Source: CAZWES01 sp964632395 (lineage in GTDB: Bacteria > Patescibacteriota > Gracilibacteria > Peribacterales > Peribacteraceae). Taken from it: 64,000 nucleotides of DNA. Both the position numbers and the translations under genes were made by a program. The notes under the pieces are model-generated. The model did not search any database. It saw nothing but the letters and a program-made list of their open reading frames with translations, and was not told the DNA's origin. This document shows positions 52,951-61,900 of the stretch, piece after piece. Every line of letters begins with the position of its first letter. Position 1 is the stretch's first letter. The stretch is taken from contig CAZWES010000003.1 in assembly GCA_964632395.1 (NCBI GenBank), positions 4,049 through 68,048 on the forward strand, read 5' to 3'.

Positions 52951-53042
52951 GTCCAATTTGATTGACAGAGTGAGGGTAAGAGCATAGCAAAAAATGATTC
53001 ACAAGCTCCGATCCCCGGACGTTAGGGGAGGGGAGTTAAGGT

Positions 53043-53423
53043 TTAGGCAGCAACAGCGACCAGTTTACCTTTCTCAAGTGCCTCAATCCTTCCCTCGTGG
53101 TTTGCGATAGTTTTTTCCATGATGTTTGCACGGCTATATATCTCGGTGGTTTGTTCATAAAGGTCTTGCTGCATTTCTTCTTTTGCTTTCCTTATCTCTT
53201 CTTTTAGGCTTTTTTCCATTGCGGTAATTGTGGCAAGTACAACTTGAAACTGATGCTCAATAGTCTTGAATGTATCGTCTGCTTCTCCAAATCTCTTATC
53301 AGCCTGATCGAACCTCTTATCGATATCGTCAAACTTACTGTCGACTTGATCAAATCTCTGAAGGATTTTTTGCACATCAGCCTTCGTGGCCGGCGCCATA
53401 TCGTCTTTGGGGTTGCTTGCCAT
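53043..53423 (-). CDS. Coiled-coil protein
   Basis: The protein is 126 aa from MASNPKDDMAPATKADVQKI. From residue 15 on it is a continuous heptad pattern, with repeats of DxVDSKFDDIDKRFDQADKRF. No membrane or catalytic motif. It resembles in style and C-terminal words the protein at 17887-18216. The frame is open to 53516, but that part overlaps the dnaK promoter/CIRCE. Confidence 0.65.
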   Translation of the reverse strand: MASNPKDDMAPATKADVQKILQRFDQVDSKFDDIDKRFDQADKRFGEADDTFKTIEHQFQVVLATITAMEKSLKEEIRKAKEEMQQDLYEQTTEIYSRANIMEKTIANHEGRIEALEKGKLVAVAA

Positions 53424-53502
53424 GGGAGTAGGATGGTAGGGGATGGCGATGCGAGAAAGCAAGGGTAAATCTGTAATGCCAAAAATTCGTCTTGATATTG
53501 CT

Positions 53503-53531
53503 TTGACACACCCCAATTAGCACTCTAATAT
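53503..53531 (+). promoter_or_regulatory. dnaK promoter
   Basis: TTGACA (53503-53508), 17 nt, TAATAT (53526-53531). The consensus spacing and the overlap with CIRCE make this a strong call. Confidence 0.85.
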
Positions 53532-53543
53532 AGAGAGTGCCAA
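53517..53543. promoter_or_regulatory. CIRCE operator of dnaK (one mismatch)
   Basis: TTAGCACTC-N9-GAGTGCCAA; the last arm differs from GAGTGCTAA by one base. It covers the -10 element, so HrcA binding would block polymerase. Confidence 0.9.
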
Positions 53544-53620
53544 CCGGCTCCGCGGATGTCTAATCGCCTATTTGGGGCTAAAAATCCACATCCGGGCGAC
53601 GATCCCGCTCCGCCGGGTTA
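53544..53620. repeat. Dispersed two-block repeat, copy 2 (dnaK leader)
   Basis: Block A CCGGCTCCGCGG (53544-53555) and block B GATCCCGCTCCGCCGGGTTA (53601-53620). It fills the dnaK untranslated leader. Confidence 0.7.
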
Positions 53621-53647
53621 GCACTCTATCTTTTAACTTTAAGTCTC

Positions 53648-55543
53648 ATGGCAAAAGCAATCGGTATTGATCTTGGAACAACTAATTCCTGCATGGCGTT
53701 CGTGGAAGGCGGCGAGCCTGCTGTTATCCCGAATGCGGAGGGAAATAGAACGACTCCATCAGTCGTTGCAATCAAGGATGGCGAGAGGTTGGTGGGAGTT
53801 TCTGCGAAGCGTCAAGCAGTTACGAATCCGGAGAATACGATTTTCTCATCCAAGCGATTTATTGGTCACACGCTTGTGGAGGTCAAAAAAGAGGCAGATG
53901 CAATGCCATTCGAGGTCAAGGCTGGGAAGGAAAGCCGTGCGACGATCGTAATGAACGGGAAGGAACACCTGCCACAGGAAATCAGTGCGATGGTGCTGCA
54001 AAAGATGAAGAAGGATGCGGAGGCATACATCGGATCAACTGTGGATAAGGCAGTTATCACGGTTCCTGCGTACTTCAATGATTCCCAGCGTCAAGCCACC
54101 AAGGAGGCAGGTGAGATAGCGGGGCTTGAAGTTCTGCGCATCATAAACGAGCCGACTGCAGCTGCGCTTGCGTATGGACTTGATAAAGGACAAGATCAGA
54201 AAATAATTGTCTATGACTTTGGAGGTGGGACGTTCGATATTTCCGTACTCGAACTTGGTGATGGAGTGTTCGAGGTCATTTCCACAAACGGCGATACGCA
54301 TCTTGGTGGTGATGATTTTGACCAAAAAGTTATTGAGTGGCTTGCAGAGGAATTCAAAAAAGATCAGGGCATTGATTTGAGCGGTGATGCAGTTGCTATG
54401 CAGCGCTTAAAGGAAGCTGCCGAAAAAGCAAAGATAGAACTCAGCTCTGCAACGGAAACTGATATCAATCTTCCATTTATCACGGCCGATAGCTCCGGTC
54501 CAAAGCACCTGAATATCAAACTTTCGCGCGGAAAATTTGAGGCGCTTGTCTCTGATCTTGTAGATCGCACGGTTGGTCCATGTGAGCAAGCGCTAAAGGA
54601 TGCAAAGATCAACAAGGGCGACATTGACGAGGTTGTGCTTGTTGGTGGAATGACGCGTATGCCTGCAATTCAGGCAAAAGTGCAGGAGCTTTTCGGAAAA
54701 GAACCGCACAAGGGTGTAAATCCAGATGAAGTTGTTGCAATTGGTGCTGCAATCCAGGGTGGAGTACTTTCCGGAGATATCGACAAGGATCTCGTTCTGG
54801 TTGATGTCACACCTCTATCACTTGGAATTGAAACTTTGGGTGGTGTTGCAACAAAACTCATTGAGCGGAATACCAAGATCCCAACGAGCAAGTCGCAGGT
54901 CTTTTCCACGGCTGCAGATAATCAGCCCTCAGTAGAAGTCCATGTTGTACAGGGAGAGCGCGAAATGGCTGCAGATAACAAGTCACTTGGTCGTTTTATT
55001 CTGGATGGCATTCCTCCTGCTCCTCGTGGCATTCCTCAAGTTGAAGTCACATTCGATATCGACGCAAATGGAATTATGAATGTGAAGGCGAAGGATAAGG
55101 GAACCGGTAAAGAACAGCACATTACTATCCAGGGCTCAACTGGACTTTCCGATGAAGAGGTGGAGAAGATGAAGAAAGACGCGGAATTGCATGCCGAAGA
55201 AGACAAGAAGAAGCGTGAGGCGGTTGATATTCGAAACCAGGCTGATGCTTTGGTCTTCAATTTAGAAAAGCAAATGCGCGAGCATGATTCAAAATTGGAT
55301 GATGAGACCAAGAAGACTATCAACACGGATATCACAGCTTTGAAGGATCTTTTGAAGGATGAAAACGCGTCACCGGATCAAATAAAGCAGGCAACGGAGA
55401 TGTTGGGTACGCATGCGCAGAAGATAGGAGAGATCATTTATAAGTCAGGTCAGCAAGAGCAGGCTGGTGGGGAATCTCAGGAAGGTGAGAAGAAGGATGA
55501 TGTTGTAGATGCAGAGGTGGTGGATGAGGATAAAAAGGAGTAG
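53648..55543 (+). CDS. dnaK: Chaperone DnaK (Hsp70)
   Basis: The protein is 631 aa. The ATPase domain starts AKAIGIDLGTTNSCMAFVEG and contains VYDFGGGTFDISVLELGDGV and DEVVLVGGMTRMPAI; the substrate domain has DVTPLSLGIETLGGV, with the helical lid and an acidic end (DAEVVDEDKKE). Regulated by CIRCE. grpE, dnaJ and hrcA are not adjacent. Confidence 0.97.
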   Translation: MAKAIGIDLGTTNSCMAFVEGGEPAVIPNAEGNRTTPSVVAIKDGERLVGVSAKRQAVTNPENTIFSSKRFIGHTLVEVKKEADAMPFEVKAGKESRATIVMNGKEHLPQEISAMVLQKMKKDAEAYIGSTVDKAVITVPAYFNDSQRQATKEAGEIAGLEVLRIINEPTAAALAYGLDKGQDQKIIVYDFGGGTFDISVLELGDGVFEVISTNGDTHLGGDDFDQKVIEWLAEEFKKDQGIDLSGDAVAMQRLKEAAEKAKIELSSATETDINLPFITADSSGPKHLNIKLSRGKFEALVSDLVDRTVGPCEQALKDAKINKGDIDEVVLVGGMTRMPAIQAKVQELFGKEPHKGVNPDEVVAIGAAIQGGVLSGDIDKDLVLVDVTPLSLGIETLGGVATKLIERNTKIPTSKSQVFSTAADNQPSVEVHVVQGEREMAADNKSLGRFILDGIPPAPRGIPQVEVTFDIDANGIMNVKAKDKGTGKEQHITIQGSTGLSDEEVEKMKKDAELHAEEDKKKREAVDIRNQADALVFNLEKQMREHDSKLDDETKKTINTDITALKDLLKDENASPDQIKQATEMLGTHAQKIGEIIYKSGQQEQAGGESQEGEKKDDVVDAEVVDEDKKE

Positions 55544-55555
55544 AATTGGTCCACT

Positions 55556-56011
55556 ATGAAATCCAAACACTCCCCACTCGCAACCTGGGTCCGCCCACTC
55601 TATCTCTACGCAATGTGCCTCGTCTCGCTCATTGTTTTCATAATCGGTGCAACTACCATCGGTAACGAATTAATGCGCCGATACATCTTCGGTCTAAAAA
55701 CAGAATGGTACGAGAATCCGAAGACATCTTGTGAGTACATTCTTACGGGCGAGAATCTGCCAAAAGAGTCCTACAGAAGGGGAGATGTGTATGTTGAGCC
55801 AATCATTGCACCTCAAGATTCCGATGCCGATCTCACTGATGAGGAAAGAAAAGAGCGATATGAGCGTTGCATAGAAACTCGCACAGAGGATCTTGCACAG
55901 CGTTCACGTTATCAGCTTGCAGATAAAATCAGCACGGGGACTACGATGATTATCGTGGCGTTGCCTCTGTTCTTCTTCCATTGGAGGATTGCGAGGAAGG
56001 AGAAGAAGTGA
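55556..56011 (+). CDS. Small two-helix membrane protein
   Basis: The protein is 151 aa. TM1 is at about residues 15-38 (LYLYAMCLVSLIVFIIGATTIG) and TM2 at about 125-143 (TTMIIVALPLFFFHW), with a charged extracytoplasmic middle holding two Cys (SCEYIL, ERCIET) and LTDEERKERYERC. It starts 12 nt after dnaK, so it may be read through from it. Confidence 0.65.
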   Translation: MKSKHSPLATWVRPLYLYAMCLVSLIVFIIGATTIGNELMRRYIFGLKTEWYENPKTSCEYILTGENLPKESYRRGDVYVEPIIAPQDSDADLTDEERKERYERCIETRTEDLAQRSRYQLADKISTGTTMIIVALPLFFFHWRIARKEKK

Positions 56012-56026
56012 TAGGCTTCCCTCCCT

Positions 56027-56224
56027 GTGTTTTGGGATTTGCTTACAAGACCGCGTGTTAAAGTGATTTCCGCGATGTGCTCTGATTTCGCAGTCATATG
56101 CGTTATTGGTGCATTTGTAGCTGGTGAATTGATTTCCTTGATTGCTAATCTTCTTGGTGCTACATTGTCAATGTTAACAGCGATGGAATTTGAGAGGGTT
56201 CTCGAAGAATCTTACTATGAATAA
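56027..56224 (+). CDS. Very small membrane protein (uncertain)
   Basis: The product is 65 aa from a GTG, or 49 aa from the ATG at 56075. One hydrophobic helix (AVICVIGAFVAGELISLIANLLGATL). No family. It follows the two-helix membrane gene by 15 nt and overlaps the next small frame by 8 nt, which supports an operon. Confidence 0.4.
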   Translation: MFWDLLTRPRVKVISAMCSDFAVICVIGAFVAGELISLIANLLGATLSMLTAMEFERVLEESYYE

Positions 56225-56348
56225 TCTTGATAGCATCATGGTACAAGGCCAGATCGCAATAGCACTGATGATGTGTGGACTGCTGCTTGCGATAATCGCA
56301 CATCGCCTGGGGAGGCGCGGCGGAGGCCATAGTTGTGGCTGCAGATGA
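56217..56348 (+). CDS. 43-residue membrane micropeptide (uncertain)
   Basis: The product is 43 aa: one helix (IAIALMMCGLLLAIIAHRL) and a basic Gly/Cys-rich end (GRRGGGHSCGCR). It starts inside the last codons of the preceding frame (ATG at 56217). The pair looks translationally coupled; without homologues the call is weak. Confidence 0.35.
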   Translation: MNNLDSIMVQGQIAIALMMCGLLLAIIAHRLGRRGGGHSCGCR

Positions 56349-56364
56349 GATAGGGAAAATGGAC

Positions 56365-57351
56365 TTATAGTTTTCCTCCAACCATCTCTGCCAGTTCAAC
56401 CAATCTGCAGCTGTATCCCCACTCGTTATCGTACCAACCGAGTGTTTTTACCATGCAGCAGCCTCCTTCATTCATAACGCTCGTGGAAAGTGCATCCACA
56501 ATTCCACTTCGTGAATCACCGACGTAATCCTTCAGCACAAGCGGTCTCTCTTCATATCCCAAAATTCCCTTCATCGCACCCTCGGATGCTTTTTTGAATG
56601 CGGCATTCACTTCTTTAGCTGTTGTTTCCTTCTTAACAATCACACTCAAGTCCGTGATGGAGCCTGTTGGAGTTGGCACGCGCACGGCCATCCCATCGAG
56701 CTTTCCCTTCAAATCAGGAATCACAAGCCCCACAGCTTTTGCTGCACCAGTTGTCGTTGGGACCATGTTTTCCGCAGCGGCACGCGCTCTGCGTAAATCC
56801 TTGTGTGGAAGATCAAGTAGCCTCTGCCCGTTCGTGTAGCTGTGGATGGTCGTCATAAAGCCGTGCTCTATCCCGAACTCATCGTTCAAAACTTTTGCCA
56901 TTGGGGCAAGGCAGTTTGTTGTGCAGGAAGCATTGGAGATTACATCCATCGTCTTCGGGTCATACTGATCCTCATTCACGCCGAGTACAAAAGTTCCGTC
57001 AATATCACCTTTTCCGGGTGCCGAGAGGATCACTTTCTTTGCACCAGCTTTGATGTGCTTTGCAGCGTCCTCGCGCTTTCGGAAAACTCCGGTGCACTCC
57101 AGAGCCACATCAACGTTGAGTTTGGAGTGGGGGAGATCTTTCGGGTCTTTTTCTGCAGTCATTTTTACTCCATCAAACGCCTTGGGGTTCTGGTATTTTC
57201 CGTAAGTTGAGTCAAACTCAAATAGGTGTTTTAACGTATCATCATCAGTCAGGTCATTAATTAGCACCACATTTATATCCGGGTGTTTTTCCAGGATTAT
57301 GCGAAGCACTTGGCGTCCGATTCGGCCGAAGCCGTTTATGGCGAGGTTCAT
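56365..57351 (-). CDS. gap: Glyceraldehyde-3-phosphate dehydrogenase
   Basis: The protein is 328 aa: NAD-binding INGFGRIGRQVLR, catalytic SNASCTTNCLAPMAKVL (Cys about 149) and HSYTNGQ. It converts glyceraldehyde-3-phosphate to 1,3-bisphosphoglycerate in glycolysis. No pgk or tpi genes are adjacent. Confidence 0.97.
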   Translation of the reverse strand: MNLAINGFGRIGRQVLRIILEKHPDINVVLINDLTDDDTLKHLFEFDSTYGKYQNPKAFDGVKMTAEKDPKDLPHSKLNVDVALECTGVFRKREDAAKHIKAGAKKVILSAPGKGDIDGTFVLGVNEDQYDPKTMDVISNASCTTNCLAPMAKVLNDEFGIEHGFMTTIHSYTNGQRLLDLPHKDLRRARAAAENMVPTTTGAAKAVGLVIPDLKGKLDGMAVRVPTPTGSITDLSVIVKKETTAKEVNAAFKKASEGAMKGILGYEERPLVLKDYVGDSRSGIVDALSTSVMNEGGCCMVKTLGWYDNEWGYSCRLVELAEMVGGKL

Positions 57352-57395
57352 AGGTTAAAGGGGGAATTGATGTGAGTATATGTTACACCATTGGT

Positions 57396-57854
57396 TTAAG
57401 GCGACTGCTTCATTAATTCGCGGATGCCTGTTGTTATTTGGGAGTTTTCGCCAAATGCAGCATGCCGACGTTTTTCTAGAACTGTTTGACATAGGTATTC
57501 GACTAGCCCTTCTAGTATTTCCACGGCTTTGACGACATCCTCATTTTGCACTTGTCCTAATTGGTTTTTGATACGTGTAGCTTCTTCTTTCAAAAATTGC
57601 AAAAATGTAACAGGATCTCTTATTTGCATTAAATCATTGGAGATGTTTTCCAATATCCTATTCACTGTGCATATAAAGGCTTGTAGAGCTCTTAAACAAT
57701 CGGTGTAATCTGCTGATACTAATGATGCTTCTATGGAATTGCGGATGAAATCATAGTTGAATCTGAATGTGTCGGGGCAATGCTGTACGAAAACACTTCT
57801 GAACTCCTCAGGAACTTCCGGCAGAGTAGCCGCTTCTTCAGGTGCAGCATTCAT
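57396..57854 (-). CDS. Hypothetical helical protein
   Basis: The protein is 152 aa, all-helical by eye and acidic (AAPEEAATLPEVPEEFRSVF). No recognised family. It is 44 nt upstream of gap on the same strand. Confidence 0.6.
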   Translation of the reverse strand: MNAAPEEAATLPEVPEEFRSVFVQHCPDTFRFNYDFIRNSIEASLVSADYTDCLRALQAFICTVNRILENISNDLMQIRDPVTFLQFLKEEATRIKNQLGQVQNEDVVKAVEILEGLVEYLCQTVLEKRRHAAFGENSQITTGIRELMKQSP

Positions 57855-57957
57855 GCTCCTACTCTATTCCCGGGTGTGGGATCTGCAAGGGGTTTTTATG
57901 AGCATGTGTTTGTGGCTTATTGATGAGCCAAAGTCCGATTTGCGCTACAATGGATGT

Positions 57958-58674
57958 ATGCAACAACGTTTCTACAAAGATCTGGCATATCTGTACGATA
58001 TTGTCTACTCGGATAAGGATTACAAAAAGGAATCTGAGAAGCTACTCAGGCAGATCAGGCAATACAAGAAATCACGTGGCAGTGATCTCCTGGAGGTTGC
58101 GTGCGGAACAGGTAGCTTCCTCAAATACCTCAAGAAAAACTTCAGATGTACCGGCGTTGATGTGAATCCGGAAATGCTTAAGATTGCGAAGAAGAAGGTT
58201 TCGGGTATCACTTTAAAGAAAGCAAATATGATGAATATGAATCTTAAGAAGAAGTTTGATGTGGTTGTGTGCCTTTTTAGCTCAATCGGTTATGCAAAGA
58301 CTCAGAGTAACCTCAAAAAAGTGATGAAGGTATTTGCAAATCATCTAAAGCCCGGAGGAGTTTGCATCGTTCATGGATTCATAACACCTGCTCAGTTCAT
58401 TCCGGGTAGTAAACATGTTGTGGTGCGCGAGGAAAAAGATATTGCTGTTGTTAGGATGGCTGCGGGAAAAAGAAAGGGAAAAGTCGCTACGTTTAATTTC
58501 AATTTCCTTGTTTTCAAGCGTGGGAAGGGAATAGAGCACTTTGTGGATCGGCATGTGCTTGGGCTTTTTGAGCATCGGGAAGTGCTTGCTGCAATGGAGA
58601 AAGCAGGGCTAAGGGCAAAGCATGTGAATAAAAATGAGAAGAAGAATGGGATTTATGTGGGGGTGAAATCTTGA
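57958..58674 (+). CDS. Class I SAM-dependent methyltransferase
   Basis: The protein is 238 aa. Motif I SDLLEVACGTGSFLKYL, acidic CTGVDVNPEML, and motif IV KFDVVVCLFSSIGYA. The class resembles small-molecule methyltransferases (Methyltransf_11/25 type). The start is ATG 57958, with TACAAT (57946-57951) 6 nt upstream. Substrate unknown. Confidence 0.88.
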   Translation: MQQRFYKDLAYLYDIVYSDKDYKKESEKLLRQIRQYKKSRGSDLLEVACGTGSFLKYLKKNFRCTGVDVNPEMLKIAKKKVSGITLKKANMMNMNLKKKFDVVVCLFSSIGYAKTQSNLKKVMKVFANHLKPGGVCIVHGFITPAQFIPGSKHVVVREEKDIAVVRMAAGKRKGKVATFNFNFLVFKRGKGIEHFVDRHVLGLFEHREVLAAMEKAGLRAKHVNKNEKKNGIYVGVKS

Positions 58675-58678
58675 GGCA

Positions 58679-58809
58679 GTCGCGCGGGTATGTCCGAAGG
58701 ACTACCCGCGCAGAGGCAATAATGCTTACATCGAGCCTGCGGCAAGCATTCTTGTCCTGCGCGGGTAGTCACTAAATCGCCGCGCGATTTCGTGACATAC
58801 CCGCGCGAC
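58679..58809. repeat. Nested palindrome with two arms
   Basis: Outer arms GTCGCGCGGGTATGTC (58679-58694) and GACATACCCGCGCGAC (58794-58809) are exact. The first inner arm, 14 bp, pairs GACTACCCGCGCAG (58700-58713) with CTGCGCGGGTAGTC (58757-58770), with a sub-stem AATGCTT/AAGCATT inside. A second inner arm is around AAATCG/CGATTT (58775-58790). Confidence 0.85.
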
Positions 58810-58833
58810 TATCTTTCGTGTAACCTTTCACTG

Positions 58834-60198
58834 ATGCCCCTCCCACAACCCATCATAGATAAAACCCTCGCCTCGCCGCATGGCAGTGCTGCATATCGCA
58901 TTGTGGAAATTTTGATGGATGCGGGGCACGATGCTTGGTGGGTCGGAGGTTGCGTCCGCGATATGCTTATCGGTCGGGATCCGAAGGATATTGACATAGG
59001 AACGGATGCCAAGCCTGAAGAGGTCAAAAAGCTTTTTCCGAAGAGTGACGATAACTCTGCGTTTTTCGGCAGTATTTGGGTACAGGAAAAGGGCATCACA
59101 TTTGAGGTCACAACTTTCCGTGAGGATGATCAGGTGAGTAATGGCAGGCATCCAGAGTCCGTCATTTTTTCCACCCGTGAAAAAGATGCGGATCGTCGCG
59201 ATATTACGGTCAACGCAATGTATTGGCATCCAATTTCAGGTGAGCTTTTTGATCCACATCACGGAGAAAATGATTTGAAGGAGCGGCTTGTAAGAATCAT
59301 CGGCGATCCGGATATCCGGATTGAGCACGATGCCCTGAGGTTACTCAGAGTTGTCAGATTCCGTGCGCTGATAAATGGCCAGTACCATCCGGATACGTTT
59401 CAGGTTCTCCATCACCGAGCGAAAGATATAAGTACGCTTTCCGGCACTCGTCGACTCGAAGAATTAGAGAAGATGCTGGCAGGCCCGCGACCTGAGCGTG
59501 CGCTTGAGGATTTGTGGGAGACGGACATTCTGGAGGAGATGGTTCCGGAGCTCCATGCAATGAAGGGAGTTGCACAGCCAAACGACTACCATCACGAGGG
59601 GGATGTGTGGGATCACACGATGATGATTTTGCAGTCGTTTACCGATGAGCATGAGGCAGATATTCGTTTAGCAGTGCTCTTTCACGATTCAGGAAAAGCC
59701 ACAACCTTTGAACTCAAAGAGCGCATACGATTTGATGAGCATGCGTCGGTCTCTGCGGATTTGACGAGGACTGCGCTCGATCGGCTGCAATGCCCTGCAA
59801 AGCGCCGAGATAAAATTTGCTGGCTTATCCGCCATCATATGATGATGGGTGCGCTGCATGATCCAGAAGGTAAGCAGGAGATGGCGGAGGATAAAAAGGC
59901 TGATTGGTATTACCACCCGTGGTTCAATGAACTTCTGCAGATTTTCTGGCTTGATATTGCTGGCACAGATCCTGCGGATTACGGGATGTATGAGGGGATT
60001 GTTTCAGATTATCACCGATTTCTGGATACCCATCCACTCCCGCCGAAACCTCTTTTGACTGGTGATGATGTGATGGAGATCCTTGGAATTGCTCCGGGGG
60101 AGAGGGTGGGGGAGGTGTTGAAGAAGTTGTATGAGAAACAGTTGGGTGGTGAGATTGGTGGGAGGGAGGAGGCGGTTAGATTTGTTGAGGGGTTGTAG
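58834..60198 (+). CDS. cca: CCA-adding tRNA nucleotidyltransferase with HD domain
   Basis: The protein is 454 aa. The nucleotidyltransferase head has WWVGGCVRDMLIGRDPKDIDIGTDA, DRRDITVNAM and RIEHDALRLLRVVRF. The HD domain has HEGDVWDHTMM and AVLFHDSGKATTF. It repairs or adds CCA ends; the five tRNAs here encode CCA, so repair is the more likely job. The ATG at 58834 avoids the upstream palindrome (58679-58809). Confidence 0.95.
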   Translation: MPLPQPIIDKTLASPHGSAAYRIVEILMDAGHDAWWVGGCVRDMLIGRDPKDIDIGTDAKPEEVKKLFPKSDDNSAFFGSIWVQEKGITFEVTTFREDDQVSNGRHPESVIFSTREKDADRRDITVNAMYWHPISGELFDPHHGENDLKERLVRIIGDPDIRIEHDALRLLRVVRFRALINGQYHPDTFQVLHHRAKDISTLSGTRRLEELEKMLAGPRPERALEDLWETDILEEMVPELHAMKGVAQPNDYHHEGDVWDHTMMILQSFTDEHEADIRLAVLFHDSGKATTFELKERIRFDEHASVSADLTRTALDRLQCPAKRRDKICWLIRHHMMMGALHDPEGKQEMAEDKKADWYYHPWFNELLQIFWLDIAGTDPADYGMYEGIVSDYHRFLDTHPLPPKPLLTGDDVMEILGIAPGERVGEVLKKLYEKQLGGEIGGREEAVRFVEGL

Positions 60199-60207
60199 CT
60201 GTAACAT

Positions 60208-60489
60208 AAAACACACGTCACACTGAGTGGACTCCTGTCTCGGAAAGGGGGCACAAACATCATTCTTGTTTTTGTATGAGCAGTATTGCATCTTAAATCA
60301 CGCCCCCTTTCCGAGACAGGATGGACGTATCGAAGTGCTTTTCAGTGATCAAAGAGCACTTCGATACGTCTCTCCCAATCAATACGGAGGGGCATAATCG
60401 TAAATCAAAAACTATTGGAGATAATCGTGATGCGCAATCTGGAGCCCCTCCGTATTGATTGGGGATCCACTCAGTGTGACGTGTGTTTT
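60208..60489. repeat. 282-bp cloverleaf-like repeat: outer stem and three perfect arms
   Basis: The outer 24-bp arms (60208-60231 and 60466-60489) are exact inverse copies starting AAAACACACGTCACACTGAG. Inside, in series, are a 19-bp stem (60234-60252/60302-60320), a 16-bp stem (60324-60339/60355-60370) and a 20-bp stem (60374-60393/60444-60463), all without mismatch. It fills the space between the convergent cca and ftsL stop codons. No gene inside. Confidence 0.9.
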
Positions 60490-60839
60490 TACTCCGTCAC
60501 TGCGACTGAGCTATCTCCCCTCACGTACTTCTGCCCTTTCATTGGAATCATTGCATTTATGATCGGATCATTCTGGAAAGTATTCAGTGCCTGTGCCTCT
60601 GCGATGTGCATCTTCAAAATTTCTTCAGTAAGCAAAAGCTGGGATCTTTCCCTTTCAAGAGTTCTCAATTTATAACCTTTTGTTGCGTTGTGGTTTTCGT
60701 TAAAGAGGATAAACATCGCAAGAAGGATGATCAAAACTCCGGTTGCAAAAAGCAGAGTTGCAGTGCTCGTGGATACCATGCGCCCAAGACTCAGACGTCG
60801 TACTGGCAGGGACGATGAGGGGAGAGAAAAGGAAAACAT
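60489..60839 (-). CDS. ftsL: FtsL-like cell-division protein
   Basis: The protein is 116 aa. Short basic N-terminus, one membrane helix (about residues 25-47, TATLLFATGVLIILLAMFILF), then a coiled-coil (LRTLERERSQLLLTEEILKMHIAEAQAL). Size, topology and place directly after rsmH (3 nt) fit the dcw gene ftsL, though sequence similarity in this family is always low. Confidence 0.7.
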   Translation of the reverse strand: MFSFSLPSSSLPVRRLSLGRMVSTSTATLLFATGVLIILLAMFILFNENHNATKGYKLRTLERERSQLLLTEEILKMHIAEAQALNTFQNDPIINAMIPMKGQKYVRGDSSVAVTE

Positions 60840-60842
60840 AGC

Positions 60843-61721
60843 TCACAATTTTTTAATCACGCGAAACCGGGCACTGCGCGACCTTGGATTCTGATTGATC
60901 TCATCCATAGTCGGTTTTATTGCCTTTTTAGTCAAGAGCGAGAAGTTGGCAGGAGAAAGCGGTGCACCTGTAACCGAGTCTTTTGCAGAGGTCGAAAGCT
61001 CCCGGAATCTGTGTTTTACCATCCTGTCCTCAAGTGAGTGATAGCTGATGATGCCCATTCTTCCGTCTGATTTCAGAAGTGTGAGTCCGTCCTCAAGAAG
61101 TTTTCCAAGTGCTTCAAGTTCGTCATTAACTGCAATCCTCAATGCCTGGAAAATCTGCGGGAGAACTTTTTTTGAGTTGTATCCAAAGATTTCCTGAGCA
61201 GCTTCACAGAGCTCAGTTGTTGTTTTCGGTTTTACCTCTTTAATTTTTCTTGCAAGTGGATGCGATGTTTTAAGCTCACCATACTCCTTCAAAATTTCTA
61301 CAAGATCATTTTCTGATGTTCGTGTGATGAGTTCTGCGGCAGTCATCCCATTTGTTTGATCAAACCTGAGATCCAGCGGACCGTCTTCACGAAAACTGAA
61401 ACCGCGTGATGGATCATCAACATGTGGAGAGCTGAGTCCCAAGTCAGCAAAGATCACGTCACATTCAGGAATATCAAGATTTTGCAGATCACGGAAATTT
61501 GCGTGTATCAGCGTCATATTTTTCCCGTCCAAAACTTTTCTTGCTTCATTCAAATTATTTTCATCAGTATCTAGCCCAACAAGCTTCCCCTTCTTTCCGA
61601 TTCGCTCAAGAAACAACCTAGCGTGACCTCCGAGCCCAACCGTCACATCAAGCACAGTCTCGCCTGATTGTGGATAGAGCAGGTCAATTACTTCTTCCGC
61701 AAGGACTGGAATATGCTGCAT
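60843..61721 (-). CDS. rsmH: 16S rRNA (cytosine1402-N4)-methyltransferase RsmH
   Basis: The protein is 292 aa. VLDVTVGLGGHARLFLERI, the long FSFREDGPLDLRFDQTNGMTAAELI block and the C-terminal SYHSLEDRMVKHRFRE plus NPRSRSARFRVIKK are diagnostic. It modifies C1402 in the ribosomal P site. A TATGAT hexamer (61728-61733) lies 6 nt before the ATG. mraZ is not adjacent upstream. Confidence 0.96.
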   Translation of the reverse strand: MQHIPVLAEEVIDLLYPQSGETVLDVTVGLGGHARLFLERIGKKGKLVGLDTDENNLNEARKVLDGKNMTLIHANFRDLQNLDIPECDVIFADLGLSSPHVDDPSRGFSFREDGPLDLRFDQTNGMTAAELITRTSENDLVEILKEYGELKTSHPLARKIKEVKPKTTTELCEAAQEIFGYNSKKVLPQIFQALRIAVNDELEALGKLLEDGLTLLKSDGRMGIISYHSLEDRMVKHRFRELSTSAKDSVTGAPLSPANFSLLTKKAIKPTMDEINQNPRSRSARFRVIKKL

Positions 61722-61900
61722 TTTTCGATCATATTTAATTCCAGTTTTTTAGCAAGAATAAGCGCTTGATGGTTTCTGTAAGGGTTTCTTTGTATACAAA
61801 ATTTGTACAGATTGTGGGTGTCATGGGATGATGCATGGGTAGTTGTGTAATATGCCAAACTTTGATAGTCTCCCGCACTATTTCTTTTCCAATTCTAAAT

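Noticed and set aside
53612..53630. A second CIRCE half-site (TTAGCACTC) close to the dnaK start
   Set aside because: There is no inverse partner at the right distance; it arises from the end of block B of the dispersed repeat.
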